This document shows positions 1-10,400 of a DNA stretch of 15,618 bases, one piece after another. The number at the start of each line of letters is the position of its first letter. Within the stretch, counting starts at the first letter, position 1. The stretch covers positions 1 to 15,618 of the forward strand of contig QIMA01000492.1 in assembly GCA_003233535.1 (NCBI GenBank), read 5' to 3'. The stretch comes from Rhodanobacteraceae bacterium (GTDB taxonomy: Bacteria > Pseudomonadota > Gammaproteobacteria > Xanthomonadales > SZUA-5). Under the pieces are notes generated by a model, which did no database searches, was not told where the DNA came from, and was given only the letters and a program-made list of their open reading frames with translations. Both the position numbers and the translations under genes were made by a program.

Positions 1-95
<95 letters not shown>

Positions 96-108
96 TTAAA
101 TCTTATTC

Positions 109-117
109 AGTATATCA
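109..117 (-). promoter_or_regulatory. Possible extended -10 promoter element for tuf
   Basis: Read on the minus strand, the AT-rich fusA-tuf gap contains TGATATACT. This is a TATACT -10 box (109-114) preceded by the TGn extension (115-117). No good -35 box lies 16-18 nt upstream (the hexamer there is CCTAAG), so it would act as an extended -10 promoter. Transcription would start near 102, leaving a leader of about 16 nt that still contains the tuf ribosome-binding site. A private tuf promoter would let EF-Tu be made in excess over EF-G, as is known in enterobacteria, where tufA has extra promoters inside fusA. This is sequence match plus inference; chance occurrence is possible. Confidence 0.3.
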
Positions 118-140
118 ATTCAGATTAGCGTCTTAGGCCA

Positions 141-2237
141 TCAGGCTTTCTTGATGATGGTCTCGACGATATTGTTCGGCGCTTCGGCGTAATGATCGAA
201 TTCCATCGTGTACGTTGCGCGACCCTGAGACATGGAGCGCAACGACGTGGCGTAACCGAACATCTCACCCAACGGGACCTGAGCATTAATCGTCTTACCG
301 GTCGGTGAGTCGTCAGTGCCCTGCAACAGGCCGCGACGACGACTCAAGTCACCCATCACGTCGCCCATATAGTCCTCAGGCGTCACAACCTCGACCTTCA
401 TTACCGGCTCCAATAGCGCTGGGTTACAGCGATTAAAGCCTGCTTTGAAGCCCATCGAGCCAGCGATTTTGAACGCCATCTCGTTGGAATCGACCTCATG
501 GTAGGACCCATCAATCAGACGCACCTTGATATCGACGATCGGGAAGCCTGCGAGTACACCACTGACCATGCATTCCTTAATGCCCTTATCTACCGCGGGG
601 ATGTATTCCTTAGGAATGGCACCACCTACGATCGCGTTTTCAAAGAGGTAGCCATCACCACGTTCCTGCGGCGAAATCTCAATGACAACGTGACCGAACT
701 GACCACGACCGCCAGACTGGCGAACGAACTTGCCTTCTTGAGTTACCGACCCGCGAATGGTTTCGCGATATGCAACCTGTGGTTTGCCGACGTTGGCGCT
801 GACGTTGAATTCGCGCCTCATCCGGTCAACCAAAATATCTAGATGCAACTCACCCATACCCGCAATAATCGTCTGGCCAGACTCCTCATCGGTACGGACG
901 CGGAAGGACGGATCCTCCTGGGCCAACCTGGACAGAGCAACGCCCATTTTTTCTTGGTCGCTCTTGGTCTTCGGTTCGATCGCCATCGCTATAACCGGCT
1001 CGGGGAAAATCATCCGTTCCAGGGTAATGATCGCGTCATTGGCGCACAGAGTGTCACCCGTAGTGACATCCTTAAGGCCAACCGCCGCAGCGATATCGCC
1101 AGCGCACACTTCCTTGATCTCTACCCGATTGTTCGCATGCATCTGCAGCAAACGACCGACCCGCTCCTTCTTGCCCTTCACCGGGTTATAAACGCTGTCC
1201 CCGGATTTCAGCACGCCTGAATAGACGCGGAAGAAGGTCAAAGTACCTACGTAAGGGTCGGTCGCAATCTTGAACGCCAGTGCCGAGAATGATTCTGTGT
1301 CATCCGACTTGCGCTTTGCCTCAGTCTCATTGGCATCATCAAGCGTACCGAGCACGGAGTGCACATCTACCGGCGAAGGTAGCAAATCGATGACTGCATC
1401 CAGCATTGCCTGCACGCCCTTATTTTTAAAGGCAGAGCCGCAAAAAACGGGAGTCAGGTCGGTGCTCAACACACCAGCGCGAATACCCGCCAGAATCTCG
1501 TCCTCGGTCAGCGCGACACCATCGAGGTACTTCTCCATCAACTCATCACTGCCGTCGGCAGCCGCCTCAACCATGTACTCACGAGCGGCAGCACAGGTAT
1601 CGGCCAATTCAGCCGGTATCTCGCAATACTCGAAGGTCATCCCCTGGTTCTCTTGATCCCAGATAATGGCCTTCATCTTGAGCAGGTCGACGACGCCCTT
1701 AAAGCCTTCCTCGGCACCAATCGGCACCTGCATCGGCACAGCCTTGGCATTTAGACGAGACTTCAGTTGGCCCACGACCTTGTCGAAGTCGGCCCCTGAG
1801 CGATCCATCTTATTAACGAACGCAAGACGCGGCACTTTGTACTTGTTGGCCTGGCGCCACACGGTCTCGGACTGGGGCTGCACACCGCCAACCGCGCACA
1901 AAACGAACACCGCACCATCGAGCACACGCAAGGAGCGCTCTACTTCAATAGTGAAGTCAACGTGCCCAGGGGTGTCGATGATATTCAGGCGATGCAATTC
2001 CTTCGAGCCATCCATCCCCTGCCAGAAGCAGGTTGTGGCAGCTGAAGTAATAGTTATGCCGCGCTCTTGTTCTTGTTCCATCCAGTCCATGGTGGCATTG
2101 CCGTCATGGACTTCACCGATCTTGTGCGAGACACCGGTATAAAAGAGGATGCGTTCGGTCGTTGTCGTCTTGCCGGCATCGATATGCGCCATGATGCCAA
2201 TATTGCGATAACGGTCGATAGGGGTTTCCCGGGCCAC
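141..2237 (-). CDS. fusA: Elongation factor G (EF-G), GTG start
   Basis: EF-G is the GTPase that translocates tRNA and mRNA on the ribosome and helps recycle ribosomes. The 698-residue protein has the G-domain motifs AHIDAGKT (17-24), DTPGH (about 88-92) and NKMD (about 142-145). It also has domain II, the domain IV motif [11 protein letters not shown], the domain IV tip GSYHEVDS and domain V ending near [10 protein letters not shown]. Length matches the family (704 in E. coli). The longest open frame begins at a TTG at 2241-2243, but I place the start at the GTG at 2235-2237. This gives [14 protein letters not shown], which aligns with MARTTPI in other gammaproteobacteria. The strong Shine-Dalgarno lies 7 nt from the GTG but only 1 nt from the TTG. 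It sits 21 nt after rpsG in the str operon and ends in TGA. No insert or truncation is visible. Confidence 0.98.
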   Translation of the reverse strand: MARETPIDRYRNIGIMAHIDAGKTTTTERILFYTGVSHKIGEVHDGNATMDWMEQEQERGITITSAATTCFWQGMDGSKELHRLNIIDTPGHVDFTIEVERSLRVLDGAVFVLCAVGGVQPQSETVWRQANKYKVPRLAFVNKMDRSGADFDKVVGQLKSRLNAKAVPMQVPIGAEEGFKGVVDLLKMKAIIWDQENQGMTFEYCEIPAELADTCAAAREYMVEAAADGSDELMEKYLDGVALTEDEILAGIRAGVLSTDLTPVFCGSAFKNKGVQAMLDAVIDLLPSPVDVHSVLGTLDDANETEAKRKSDDTESFSALAFKIATDPYVGTLTFFRVYSGVLKSGDSVYNPVKGKKERVGRLLQMHANNRVEIKEVCAGDIAAAVGLKDVTTGDTLCANDAIITLERMIFPEPVIAMAIEPKTKSDQEKMGVALSRLAQEDPSFRVRTDEESGQTIIAGMGELHLDILVDRMRREFNVSANVGKPQVAYRETIRGSVTQEGKFVRQSGGRGQFGHVVIEISPQERGDGYLFENAIVGGAIPKEYIPAVDKGIKECMVSGVLAGFPIVDIKVRLIDGSYHEVDSNEMAFKIAGSMGFKAGFNRCNPALLEPVMKVEVVTPEDYMGDVMGDLSRRRGLLQGTDDSPTGKTINAQVPLGEMFGYATSLRSMSQGRATYTMEFDHYAEAPNNIVETIIKKA

Positions 2238-2244
2238 GCTCAAG

Positions 2245-2253
2245 CTCCTTCCT
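2245..2253 (-). promoter_or_regulatory. Ribosome-binding site that decides the fusA start
   Basis: On the minus strand this reads AGGAAGGAG, an unusually strong Shine-Dalgarno. Its end is 7 nt from the GTG at 2237 and only 1 nt from the upstream TTG at 2243. A 1-nt spacing is not usable for initiation, so this element selects the GTG start. Confidence 0.8.
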
Positions 2254-2258
2254 GTTAC

Positions 2259-2726
2259 TTACCAGCGGTAATGTGCGAACGCTTTGTTCGCTTCCGCCAT
2301 ACGATGGGTTTCTTCGCGCTTTTTCACAGCAGCGCCGCGGTTTTCGGCCGCATCCATCAGTTCTGCCGCCAACTTGCGCGGCATCGTGCTTTCACCGCGC
2401 TTGCGCGCGGCATCAATTACCCAGCGCATTGCCAGGGTATTGCGACGCTGAGGACGAACCTCGACCGGCACCTGGTAAGTAGCGCCACCAACACGTCGAG
2501 ACTTAACCTCGACGGCCGGCGCGACGTTACTGATCGCTTTCTCGACCAAATCCAGAGGCGTGCTGGACTTGCGCTCGATGTCAGAGATGGCACCGTACAG
2601 AATACGCTCAGCCACAGACTTCTTGCCGCTGCGCATGATCATGTTAATGAACCGAGCGATCACGTCGCTCCCAAATTTTGGATCCGGCAGCACTGGGCGT
2701 GGCCCTTGTGAACCTTTACGTGACAT
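2259..2726 (-). CDS. rpsG: 30S ribosomal protein S7
   Basis: S7 is a primary 16S rRNA-binding protein that nucleates assembly of the 30S head and lines the E-site/mRNA exit region. It is also the translational repressor of the str operon in E. coli. The 155-residue sequence contains the family signatures LPDPKFGS (about 13-20), [20 protein letters not shown] in the middle and [12 protein letters not shown] at the C-terminus. Length matches the common 156-residue form. The ATG at 2724-2726 is preceded by GAGGT at normal distance, and the N-terminus aligns residue for residue with E. coli S7. rpsL lies 47 nt upstream and fusA 21 nt downstream. Nothing is unusual in the protein. Confidence 0.98.
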   Translation of the reverse strand: MSRKGSQGPRPVLPDPKFGSDVIARFINMIMRSGKKSVAERILYGAISDIERKSSTPLDLVEKAISNVAPAVEVKSRRVGGATYQVPVEVRPQRRNTLAMRWVIDAARKRGESTMPRKLAAELMDAAENRGAAVKKREETHRMAEANKAFAHYRW

Positions 2727-2756
2727 CTGACTTACCTCGAGATACTTAAGTTTTGA

Positions 2757-2777
2757 CTAAAGCGAGAACCGCTTTAG
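2757..2777 (-). promoter_or_regulatory. Hairpin straddling the rpsL stop codon (possible S7 target)
   Basis: A perfect 8-bp stem pairs 2757-2764 with 2770-2777 around a 5-nt loop. The rpsL stop codon (2774-2776) is inside the stem. No U-run follows on the minus strand, so it is not an intrinsic terminator. In E. coli the rpsL-rpsG spacer is where S7 binds to repress its own synthesis. This is the only strong structure in the equivalent spacer here, which at 47 nt is shorter than the roughly 100 nt of E. coli. Assigning it to S7 is inference from position. Confidence 0.5.
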
Positions 2778-3148
2778 GACTTCGGACGCTTGGCGCCGTA
2801 CTTGCTACGAGCCTGCCTACGTTTCGCGACACCGGAGGCATCGAGACTGCCGCGCACGGTGTGGTAGCGAACGCCGGGCAGGTCTTTGACACGACCGCCA
2901 CGAATCAGCACGACCGAATGCTCTTGAAGATTATGCCCTTCGCCGCCGATGTAGCTGATGACCTCGAAACCATTAGTCAAGCGCACCTTCGCCACTTTGC
3001 GTAGAGCCGAGTTGGGCTTCTTCGGGGTGGTGGTGTAGACGCGCGTACAAACGCCGCGACGTTGCGGGCACTTTTCGAGTGCCGGCGAGGCGCTCTTGTA
3101 GGTTTTCGGGCTGCGCGGCTTGCGCACCAGCTGATTAATCGTCGCCAT
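2774..3148 (-). CDS. rpsL: 30S ribosomal protein S12
   Basis: S12 sits at the decoding centre of the 30S subunit and controls accuracy. The 124 residues match the E. coli length and align without gaps. The loop [13 protein letters not shown] places lysine at position 43 (42 in mature numbering). [13 protein letters not shown] carries lysine 88 and the aspartate that RimO methylthiolates in many bacteria. Both lysines whose substitution gives streptomycin resistance are wild type. ATG at 3146-3148 follows AAGGA by 6 nt. It is the first gene of the str operon here, with its own promoter and a 48-nt leader upstream. Its stop codon is embedded in the hairpin at 2757-2777. Confidence 0.98.
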   Translation of the reverse strand: MATINQLVRKPRSPKTYKSASPALEKCPQRRGVCTRVYTTTPKKPNSALRKVAKVRLTNGFEVISYIGGEGHNLQEHSVVLIRGGRVKDLPGVRYHTVRGSLDASGVAKRRQARSKYGAKRPKS

Positions 3149-3170
3149 GAAGGATCCTTAAGAATACAAA

Positions 3171-3194
3171 CGACAAGCCGAAGCCGGCCTGTCG
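3171..3194 (-). promoter_or_regulatory. Stem-loop at the 5' end of the str operon leader, followed by a U-rich stretch
   Basis: On the minus strand CGACAGGCCG pairs with CGGCTTGTCG around the tetraloop GCTT. That is 10 bp including one G-U pair; on the plus strand the same position would be an A-C mismatch. With transcription from the promoter at 3203-3232 starting near 3196, this stem would open the mRNA within its first few nucleotides. It is followed by TTTGTATTCTT. It may protect the 5' end, act as a weak attenuator, or bind a regulator; the sequence cannot tell which. Confidence 0.55.
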
Positions 3195-3202
3195 AGCCGG
3201 AG

Positions 3203-3232
3203 AATGTAGCATTTTTGTTTTTTTTCTGTCAA
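3203..3232 (-). promoter_or_regulatory. Sigma-70-type promoter of the str operon (rpsL-rpsG-fusA-tuf)
   Basis: On the minus strand a perfect -35 box TTGACA (3227-3232) is followed by an 18-nt spacer and the -10 box TACATT (3203-3208). The bases TGC just before the -10 supply the TGn extension. The spacer holds two A-tracts (8 A, then 5 A). The expected start is near 3196, about 48 nt before the rpsL ATG. Consensus -35, extended -10 and position directly upstream of a ribosomal protein operon make this the most convincing promoter in the window. Confidence 0.8.
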
Positions 3233-3259
3233 GTGCTGCCCGGGGTTAACGGGCAGCAC
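3233..3259 (-). other. Strong hairpin after rpoC, abutting the str promoter
   Basis: A perfect 10-bp GC-rich stem pairs 3233-3242 with 3250-3259 around a 7-nt loop, 10 nt after the rpoC stop. On the minus strand it is followed by TTGACAG rather than a U-run, and these first bases are the -35 box of the str promoter. It is therefore not a canonical intrinsic terminator for rpoBC. More likely it is an mRNA 3'-end stabilising hairpin, a processing site, or a leaky terminator fused to the next promoter. Confidence 0.6.
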
Positions 3260-3269
3260 AGTGGACTTT

Positions 3270-6200
3270 TTACTCAGCAAAGTCCTCGACTCGTGCGGGT
3301 TTGCTGGTCAAACCAATGGCTTCCAGCTCGTCAGCCGACACTTCGCCGCGCTCACGGCGCTCACGATGGTAGGCCAAGCCAGTGCCCGCGGGTATCAACC
3401 GACCCACGATCACGTTCTCTTTCAGGCCTCGCAGGTGGTCACGAGCGCCGCGAACGGCGGCCTCGGTAAGCACACGAGTGGTTTCCTGGAAGGATGCGGC
3501 AGAGATGAAGGACTCCGTTGCCAGTGATGCTTTGGTAATTCCCAGCAGCACCGAATCGAACTTCGCACCCTCTTCGCCTTTCGCAGCACGCCGCGCGTTT
3601 TCGGTACGCACACGGATTCGATCAACCTGTTCGCTGCGCAAATAACGTGTGTCACCGGGATCGGTGACTTCCACTTTGCGCAGCATCTGGCGAACGATTA
3701 CCTCGATGTGCTTATCGTTGATCTTTACACCCTGCAATCGATAAACGTCCTGAATTTCCTTAGTCAGGTAAGCAGCCAAAGGCTCTACACCTAGCAAACG
3801 GAGAATGTCATGCGGGTTGAGTTCACCGTCGACCACGATCTCACCCTTCTCCACGTGCTCGCCTTCGAAGACGATGATGTGGCGCCATTTCGGGATCAGT
3901 TCTTCGTGCTCGTTGCCTTCGTTGTCGCGAATGATCAGGCGCTGCTTACCCTTGGTGTCTTTACCAAAGCTAACCAACCCGGAACGCTCGGCGAGGATAG
4001 CCGGCTCCTTGGGCTTGCGCGCTTCGAACAGATCCGCAACACGCGGCAAACCGCCGGTGATGTCACGGGTCTTAGACGACTCCTGCGGAATACGGGCAAC
4101 GACGTCACCAACGCCTACGGCGGCCCCATCCTGCAGACTGATAATCGCGCCAGCAGGCAGGAAGTATTGCGCCGGAATATCGGTACCCGGAATCGACAAC
4201 GGCATACCGTCGCTACCTTCCAGCGTGATCATTGGCCGCAGATCCTTAGCGGCAGTGCCACGACGCTTGGGATCAGTAACCACGAAGCTTTGTAAGCCAG
4301 TCAGGTCGTCTACCTGCTCGTTGACAGTGATTCCGTCAACGAAGTCGCGGAAGCGCATGATGCCTGCCACTTCGGAAATAATCGGGTGGGTATGAGGGTC
4401 CCAGTTGGCGATGGTCTGGCCTGCCTTAATCGGCTTACCGTCCAGAACGCTCAGCGTGGCACCGTAGGGCACCTTGTAACGTTCTCGCTCGCGACCATGG
4501 GCATCATCAACGCACACCTCGCCGGATCGCGAAACCGCGACTAGGTGACCGTTCTCGTGATTAACCGTTTTAAGGTTGTGCAGTCGCATGGTGCCGGTAG
4601 TTTTGACCTGGACGTGATCCTGGGCCGCCACTCGGGATGCCGCGCCGCCGATATGGAACGTACGCATGGTCAGCTGGGTACCGGGCTCACCAATCGACTG
4701 TGCAGCGATTACACCAACGGCTTCGCCGTTGTTGACCAAATGGCCACGCGCCAAATCACGCCCGTAGCAAGCTTGGCAAACGCCGAACTTGGCTTGGCAA
4801 GTGATCGCCGAACGCACCTGCATGTGTTGGACGCCCTTTTCTTCCAGCTCTTGCACCCAGGCTTCATCGAGCAGCGTGTTACGAGTGACTACGGGATCTT
4901 CGTCATTGCCAGGCAAGAAAACGTCCTCGGCAACCACCCGACCTAGCACACGATCACGCAAGGCTTCGACCACATCGCCACCTTCGACGATCGCAGTCAT
5001 GGACAGGCTTTCCAACGTACCGCAATCAGGCTCGGTAACCACCATATCTTGCGCAACGTCGACCAATCGCCGGGTTAGATAACCCGAGTTCGCCGTTTTA
5101 AGCGCGGTGTCAGCCAGGCCCTTTCGCGCGCCATGGGTGGAGATGAAGTACTGCAGCACGTCTAGGCCTTCGCGGAAGTTGGCCTTAATCGGGGTCTCAA
5201 TAATCGACCCGTCTGGCTTGGCCATCAGGCCGCGCATACCGGAGAGCTGACGAATCTGCGCGGCGCTACCACGTGCCCCGGAATCGGCCATGATGTAGAT
5301 CGAGTTCATCGATTTCTGCGCGACAACCTTACCCTCGGAGTCAGTGACGTTGTCAGTGCCCAAGGTGTCCATCATCGCTTTAGCGACTTGCTCATTGGTG
5401 CGCGACCAGATGTCCACAACCTTGTTGTAGCGCTCGCCTGCGGTTACCAGACCCGAAGCGAACTGCTCCTGAATCTCCAACACCTCTTCTTCCGCTCGCG
5501 CCAAGATTTGCGGCTTCCCTTCCGGCACGATCAGATCATCGATGCCGATGGAAACGCCGGCACGGGTGGCGTAAGAGAAGCCGGTGTACATCAACCGATC
5601 GGCGAAAACGACGGTGTCCTTCAGTCCCAGCTTCCGATAACAGGCATTAATAGTTCCAGAAATTGCTTTCTTGGATAGGTTCTGATTGATCAGCTCAAAG
5701 GGAATGCCTTCGGGCAGGATCTCAGCGAGCAGTGCCCGGCCAACCGTGGTGTCGGTTAGCTTGAAGGTCTCAGTTCGATTACCATCTTCGTTAACGGAGA
5801 CTTCGCGAATCCGAACCCTGATCTTTGCATGCAGGTCAATCTTGTTGGCGCCGTAGGCGCGATGTATCTCGCTGACATTGGCAAACACCATGCCTTCGCC
5901 TCGCTTGTTCACCAGTTCTCGGGTCATGTAGTACAGACCCAAGACGACGTCCTGCGTCGGCACAATGATCGGCTCACCGTTGGCGGGCGAGAGAATATTG
6001 TTGGTCGACATCATCAGCGCGCGGGCTTCTAGCTGGGCTTCCAGAGAGAGCGGCACGTGGACCGCCATCTGATCGCCATCGAAGTCAGCGTTAAACGCGG
6101 TGCAGACCAACGGGTGCAGTTGGATGGCCTTGCCTTCAATCAGCACCGGCTCGAACGCTTGGATCCCCAAACGATGCAAAGTTGGTGCGCGATTGAGCAT

Positions 6201-7463
6201 GACCGGATGTTCGCGAATCACCTCTTCGAGAATATCCCAAACCTCGGCGCTCTCGCGTTCAACCAACTTCTTAGCGGCTTTGATGGTGGTGGCTAGGCCA
6301 CGACGCTGCAGCTTGGAAAAGATGAACGGCTTGAACAACTCTAACGCCATCTTTTTCGGCAAACCACACTCATGCAGCTTCAGGGTCGGACCGACCACGA
6401 TCACCGAACGACCAGAGTAATCGACGCGCTTACCGAGCAAGTTCTGGCGGAAGCGGCCTTGCTTACCCTTAATCATGTCGGCTAGCGACTTCAGCGGGCG
6501 TTTGTTGGTGCCGGTGATGGCGCGACCACGACGGCCATTGTCCATCAAAGCATCCACCGACTCCTGCAGCATGCGCTTTTCATTGCGCACGATGATGTCC
6601 GGCGCATTCAACTCAAGCAGTCGCTTCAGGCGGTTGTTGCGATTGATCACGCGACGGTACAGATCGTTCAGATCCGAGGTCGCAAAGCGACCGCCGTCCA
6701 ACGGGACCAGCGGACGCAGATCCGGTGGCAACACCGGCAGAACGGTCATCACCATCCATTCCGGGCGATTGCCAGATTCCAAGAATGCTTCAACCAGCTT
6801 GACCCGTTTGGACAAGCGCTTGAGCTTGGTCTCGGAGTTAGTGCTGGCGATCTCCTCTTTCAGCTTAACCAGTTCGGCGTTCAAATCGATGGTCTTTAGC
6901 AGTTCGAAAACTGCCTCAGCGCCCATCTTCGCGTCGAACTCGTCACCGTGCTCTTCAACAGCCTGCAGAAACTGCTCTTCGCTGAGCAGTTGACCACGTT
7001 CGAGCGCGGTTAGGCCAGGATCGACCACAACGTAGGCTTCGAAATAGAGGATGCGCTCAATGTCGCGCAGCGTCATGTCCAGCATCAAGCCGATGCGCGA
7101 AGGCAGCGACTTCAAGAACCAGATGTGCGCAGTCGGGCTAGCCAGCTCAATATGGCCCATGCGCTCGCGGCGCACCTTCGCCAAGGTCACTTCGGTGCCG
7201 CACTTTTCGCACACCACACCGCGGTGCTTCATCCGCTTGTACTTGCCGCACAGACACTCGTAGTCCTTATTCGGACCGAAGATAGCTGCACAGAACAAGC
7301 CGTCTCGCTCGGGCTTGAAAGTACGGTAGTTGATGGTCTCGGGCTTCTTAACCTCACCGTGCGACCAGGATCGGATCACCTCCGGAGCGGCCAAACCAAT
7401 CCGCATGGAATCAAAATCCAGCGTTTGGCGCTGCTGATTAAACAGGTTTAGTAGGTCTCTCAT
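3270..7463 (-). CDS. rpoC: DNA-directed RNA polymerase subunit beta'
   Basis: The beta' subunit forms the clamp and part of the active site of RNA polymerase. The 1397-residue protein (1407 in E. coli) begins [11 protein letters not shown]. Zinc-ribbon cysteines are at 70, 72, 85 and 88. The catalytic motif NADFDGDQ has its three magnesium-binding aspartates at 460, 462 and 464, the same numbers as in E. coli. The second zinc site (TEPDCG, then [11 protein letters not shown]) and the trigger-loop sequence [11 protein letters not shown] are intact. A long insert follows the trigger loop, as in other gammaproteobacteria. ATG at 7461-7463 has GGAG 9 nt upstream. It lies 15 nt after rpoB, so the two are co-transcribed. 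No missing residues or frameshift are seen. Confidence 0.99.
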   Translation of the reverse strand: MRDLLNLFNQQRQTLDFDSMRIGLAAPEVIRSWSHGEVKKPETINYRTFKPERDGLFCAAIFGPNKDYECLCGKYKRMKHRGVVCEKCGTEVTLAKVRRERMGHIELASPTAHIWFLKSLPSRIGLMLDMTLRDIERILYFEAYVVVDPGLTALERGQLLSEEQFLQAVEEHGDEFDAKMGAEAVFELLKTIDLNAELVKLKEEIASTNSETKLKRLSKRVKLVEAFLESGNRPEWMVMTVLPVLPPDLRPLVPLDGGRFATSDLNDLYRRVINRNNRLKRLLELNAPDIIVRNEKRMLQESVDALMDNGRRGRAITGTNKRPLKSLADMIKGKQGRFRQNLLGKRVDYSGRSVIVVGPTLKLHECGLPKKMALELFKPFIFSKLQRRGLATTIKAAKKLVERESAEVWDILEEVIREHPVMLNRAPTLHRLGIQAFEPVLIEGKAIQLHPLVCTAFNADFDGDQMAVHVPLSLEAQLEARALMMSTNNILSPANGEPIIVPTQDVVLGLYYMTRELVNKRGEGMVFANVSEIHRAYGANKIDLHAKIRVRIREVSVNEDGNRTETFKLTDTTVGRALLAEILPEGIPFELINQNLSKKAISGTINACYRKLGLKDTVVFADRLMYTGFSYATRAGVSIGIDDLIVPEGKPQILARAEEEVLEIQEQFASGLVTAGERYNKVVDIWSRTNEQVAKAMMDTLGTDNVTDSEGKVVAQKSMNSIYIMADSGARGSAAQIRQLSGMRGLMAKPDGSIIETPIKANFREGLDVLQYFISTHGARKGLADTALKTANSGYLTRRLVDVAQDMVVTEPDCGTLESLSMTAIVEGGDVVEALRDRVLGRVVAEDVFLPGNDEDPVVTRNTLLDEAWVQELEEKGVQHMQVRSAITCQAKFGVCQACYGRDLARGHLVNNGEAVGVIAAQSIGEPGTQLTMRTFHIGGAASRVAAQDHVQVKTTGTMRLHNLKTVNHENGHLVAVSRSGEVCVDDAHGRERERYKVPYGATLSVLDGKPIKAGQTIANWDPHTHPIISEVAGIMRFRDFVDGITVNEQVDDLTGLQSFVVTDPKRRGTAAKDLRPMITLEGSDGMPLSIPGTDIPAQYFLPAGAIISLQDGAAVGVGDVVARIPQESSKTRDITGGLPRVADLFEARKPKEPAILAERSGLVSFGKDTKGKQRLIIRDNEGNEHEELIPKWRHIIVFEGEHVEKGEIVVDGELNPHDILRLLGVEPLAAYLTKEIQDVYRLQGVKINDKHIEVIVRQMLRKVEVTDPGDTRYLRSEQVDRIRVRTENARRAAKGEEGAKFDSVLLGITKASLATESFISAASFQETTRVLTEAAVRGARDHLRGLKENVIVGRLIPAGTGLAYHRERRERGEVSADELEAIGLTSKPARVEDFAE

Positions 7464-7478
7464 AGCATCCGACTCCGT

Positions 7479-10400
7479 TTAACCCTGGTCCTTGTCGAGA
7501 TCGACGTTGATCGCGAGCGATTGGATTTCCTTCACCAGGACATTGAAGGATTCCGGCATGCCCGCAACCATCTGGTGGTCACCGTCGACAATATTCTTGT
7601 ACATCTGGTTACGTCCGGCGACATCGTCGGACTTGACCGTCAGCATTTCCTGCAGGGTGTAGGCGGCGCCGTAGGCTTCCAGAGCCCAGACCTCCATCTC
7701 ACCAAAGCGCTGGCCACCGAACTGCGCTTTACCACCCAGCGGTTGCTGCGTGACCAAGCTGTAAGGCCCAGTAGAACGGGCGTGCATTTTGTCATCAACC
7801 AGATGGTTTAGCTTGAGCATGTACATGTAGCCGACAGTGACCGGGCGATCAAAAGGATCACCGGTGCGGCCGTCGTACAAAGTCGTTTGACCGGTACTTG
7901 GCAGCTCTGCCAACTCAAGCATGCGCTTGATCTCAGATTCCGGCGCGCCATCAAAGACAGGTGTCGCCATTGGCACACCCTTGCGCAAATTGGAACCCAG
8001 CACCAACAGTTCTTCGTCGGTGAATTCTTTCAGGTCAACCGTTTGCCGAGAATCACCTACGTTGTAGACCTTATCGAGCAGCCCGCGCAGTTCTTTGGTT
8101 CCGTTCTTCGCGTCGATCATCTTGCCGATGCGTATACCGATGCCCTTGGGAGCCCAGCCCAAGTGACACGCAAGCACCTGACCGATGTTCATACGCGACG
8201 GCACACCCAACGGATTGAGTACCACGTCGACCGCGGAGCCATCTTCACTGAAAGGCATGTCTTCGACCGGCACAATCGTGGAAATAACACCCTTGTTACC
8301 GTGGCGACCAGCCATCTTGTCGCCCGGCTGAATGCGCCGCTTAACTGCCAAGTAGACCTTGACCATCTTCAGCACGCCGGGAGCGAGATCGTCGCCAGCG
8401 GTGATCTTGGCCCTCTTCTGTTCAAACAGCTTGTCGAACTCGCGCTTGTGGTGCTCAACCTGATCCTGAGCCTTTGCCAGCGATTCGGCAGCCGCCTCAT
8501 TCTTCAGGCGAATCGAGAACCATTGGTCGCGCGGCAGCCCGTTGAGGAATTCAGCCGTCAGTTCCTGGCCTTTCTTCAGATCACCCGGTCCGCCGCTGAC
8601 GACTTCACCGGCGATCGCGCCACGCAGACGTTGGAAGATGGCTGCTTCGAGAATTCTGAACTGATCGTCCAAATCCTTCTTGATGCGCTTGATCTCAGCC
8701 TGCTCAATCTTCAGCGCGCGCTTGTCCTTCTCCAGACCATCGCGGGTGAAGACCTGGACGTCAATCACGGTGCCGTCCATACCCGGCGGCACACGCAGTG
8801 AGCTGTCCTTAACGTCGGATGCCTTCTCGCCAAAGATGGCCCGCAGCAGCTTCTCTTCCGGTGTCAGTTGGCTCTCGCCCTTCGGCGTCACCTTACCGAC
8901 CAGAATGTCGCCTGCCTGGACCTCGGCACCGATGTAAACCACGCCGGACTCATCCAAGCGAGATAGCGCCTGCTCACCCACGTTGGGGATATCGGCGGTT
9001 ATCTCTTCCGGACCCAGCTTGGTGTCGCGAGCGACACAGGTGAGTTCTTCGATGTGAATGGTGGTGTAGCGATCTTCCTTGACCACACGCTCCGAGATCA
9101 GGATCGAGTCCTCGAAGTTGTAGCCGTTCCAGGGCATGAACGCGACCAGCATGTTCTGACCCAGCGCCAGCTCACCCAAATCGGTGGACGGGCCATCGGC
9201 GAGCACGTCGTCCGGCGCGACCACGTCGCCTACGCGAACCAGCGGACGCTGATTGATGCAGGTGTTCTGGTTGGACCGGGTGTACTTGGTCAGGGTGTAG
9301 ATATCGACACCCGGATCGTTGTCACCAACCTGCTCTTCGTGCACCTTGACGACTACACGACCGGCATCGACTTGGTCAACCACACCGCCGCGCTTAGCGA
9401 TCACGATAACGCCCGAGTCCATCGCCACCTTGCGCTCTACGCCAGTACCAACCAGCGGCGTTTGCGCGCGCAGCGTCGGAACAGCCTGTCGCTGCATGTT
9501 CGCGCCCATCAGTGCGCGGTTGGCGTCGTTATGCTCCAAGAAGGGCACTAAAGCGGCGGCGACCGACACAATCTGGTTCGGTGCAACGTCCATGAAGCGC
9601 ACTTCGTGTGCTTCTTTGAGCAAGATTTCACCCTGGAAACGACAGGTCACGAACTCTTCGGTCAGCTGATCTTTCTTGTTGACCTGCGCGTTCGACTGAG
9701 CGATGGCGTAGTCGATTTCTTCAATCGCCGACAGGTATTCAACGTCGTGAGTGAGCTGTCCGTTTACCACCTTGCGAAACGGCGTCTCGATGAAGCCGTA
9801 GCGATTGGTACGAGCAAACACCGCCAACGAGTTGATCAGGCCGATGTTCGGGCCTTCAGGCGTCTCGATGGGGCATACCCGACCGTAATGCGTCGGATGC
9901 ACGTCGCGAACTTCGAAGCCAGCGCGCTCGCGGGTCAAACCACCCGGACCCAGCGCAGAAACGCGGCGCTTGTGAGTCACTTCCGACAGTGGGTTGTTCT
10001 GATCCATGAACTGCGACAGCTGCGATGAGCCGAAAAACTCCTTGATCGCCGCCGCAACGGGCTTAGCGTTGATCAGCTCCTGCGGAGTCAGACCCTCACT
10101 CTCAGCCAAGCTCAAGCGCTCACGCACGGCTCGTTCAACGCGGACCAAACCGATGCGGAACACGTTCTCTGCCATTTCACCGACGCTGCGCACGCGACGA
10201 TTACCCAGGTGATCGATATCGTCGACCGTGCCCTGACCGTTGCGAATACCTATGAGGGTTTTGAGTACCTCAAGGATGTCTGAATTGTCGGCGTGTTCGG
10301 CAACCAGTTTCTTGCTTTTCTCGTCGTTGCGACCGGAGAAGAACTGGTGGTCGTAGAGCACGCCCGGACCAACAACTTCTTTACGTCCTACACGGCGATT

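Noticed and set aside
3184..3225. A plus-strand hairpin followed by a T-rich run (terminator-like)
   Set aside because: No plus-strand gene lies upstream, and 11 nt separate the stem from the T-run. The T-run is the complement of the A-tract spacer of the str promoter.
7887..8801. A 304-codon plus-strand frame
   Set aside because: It lies wholly antisense to rpoB. Its composition follows the codon structure of rpoB and it matches no family I know; it is a shadow frame.
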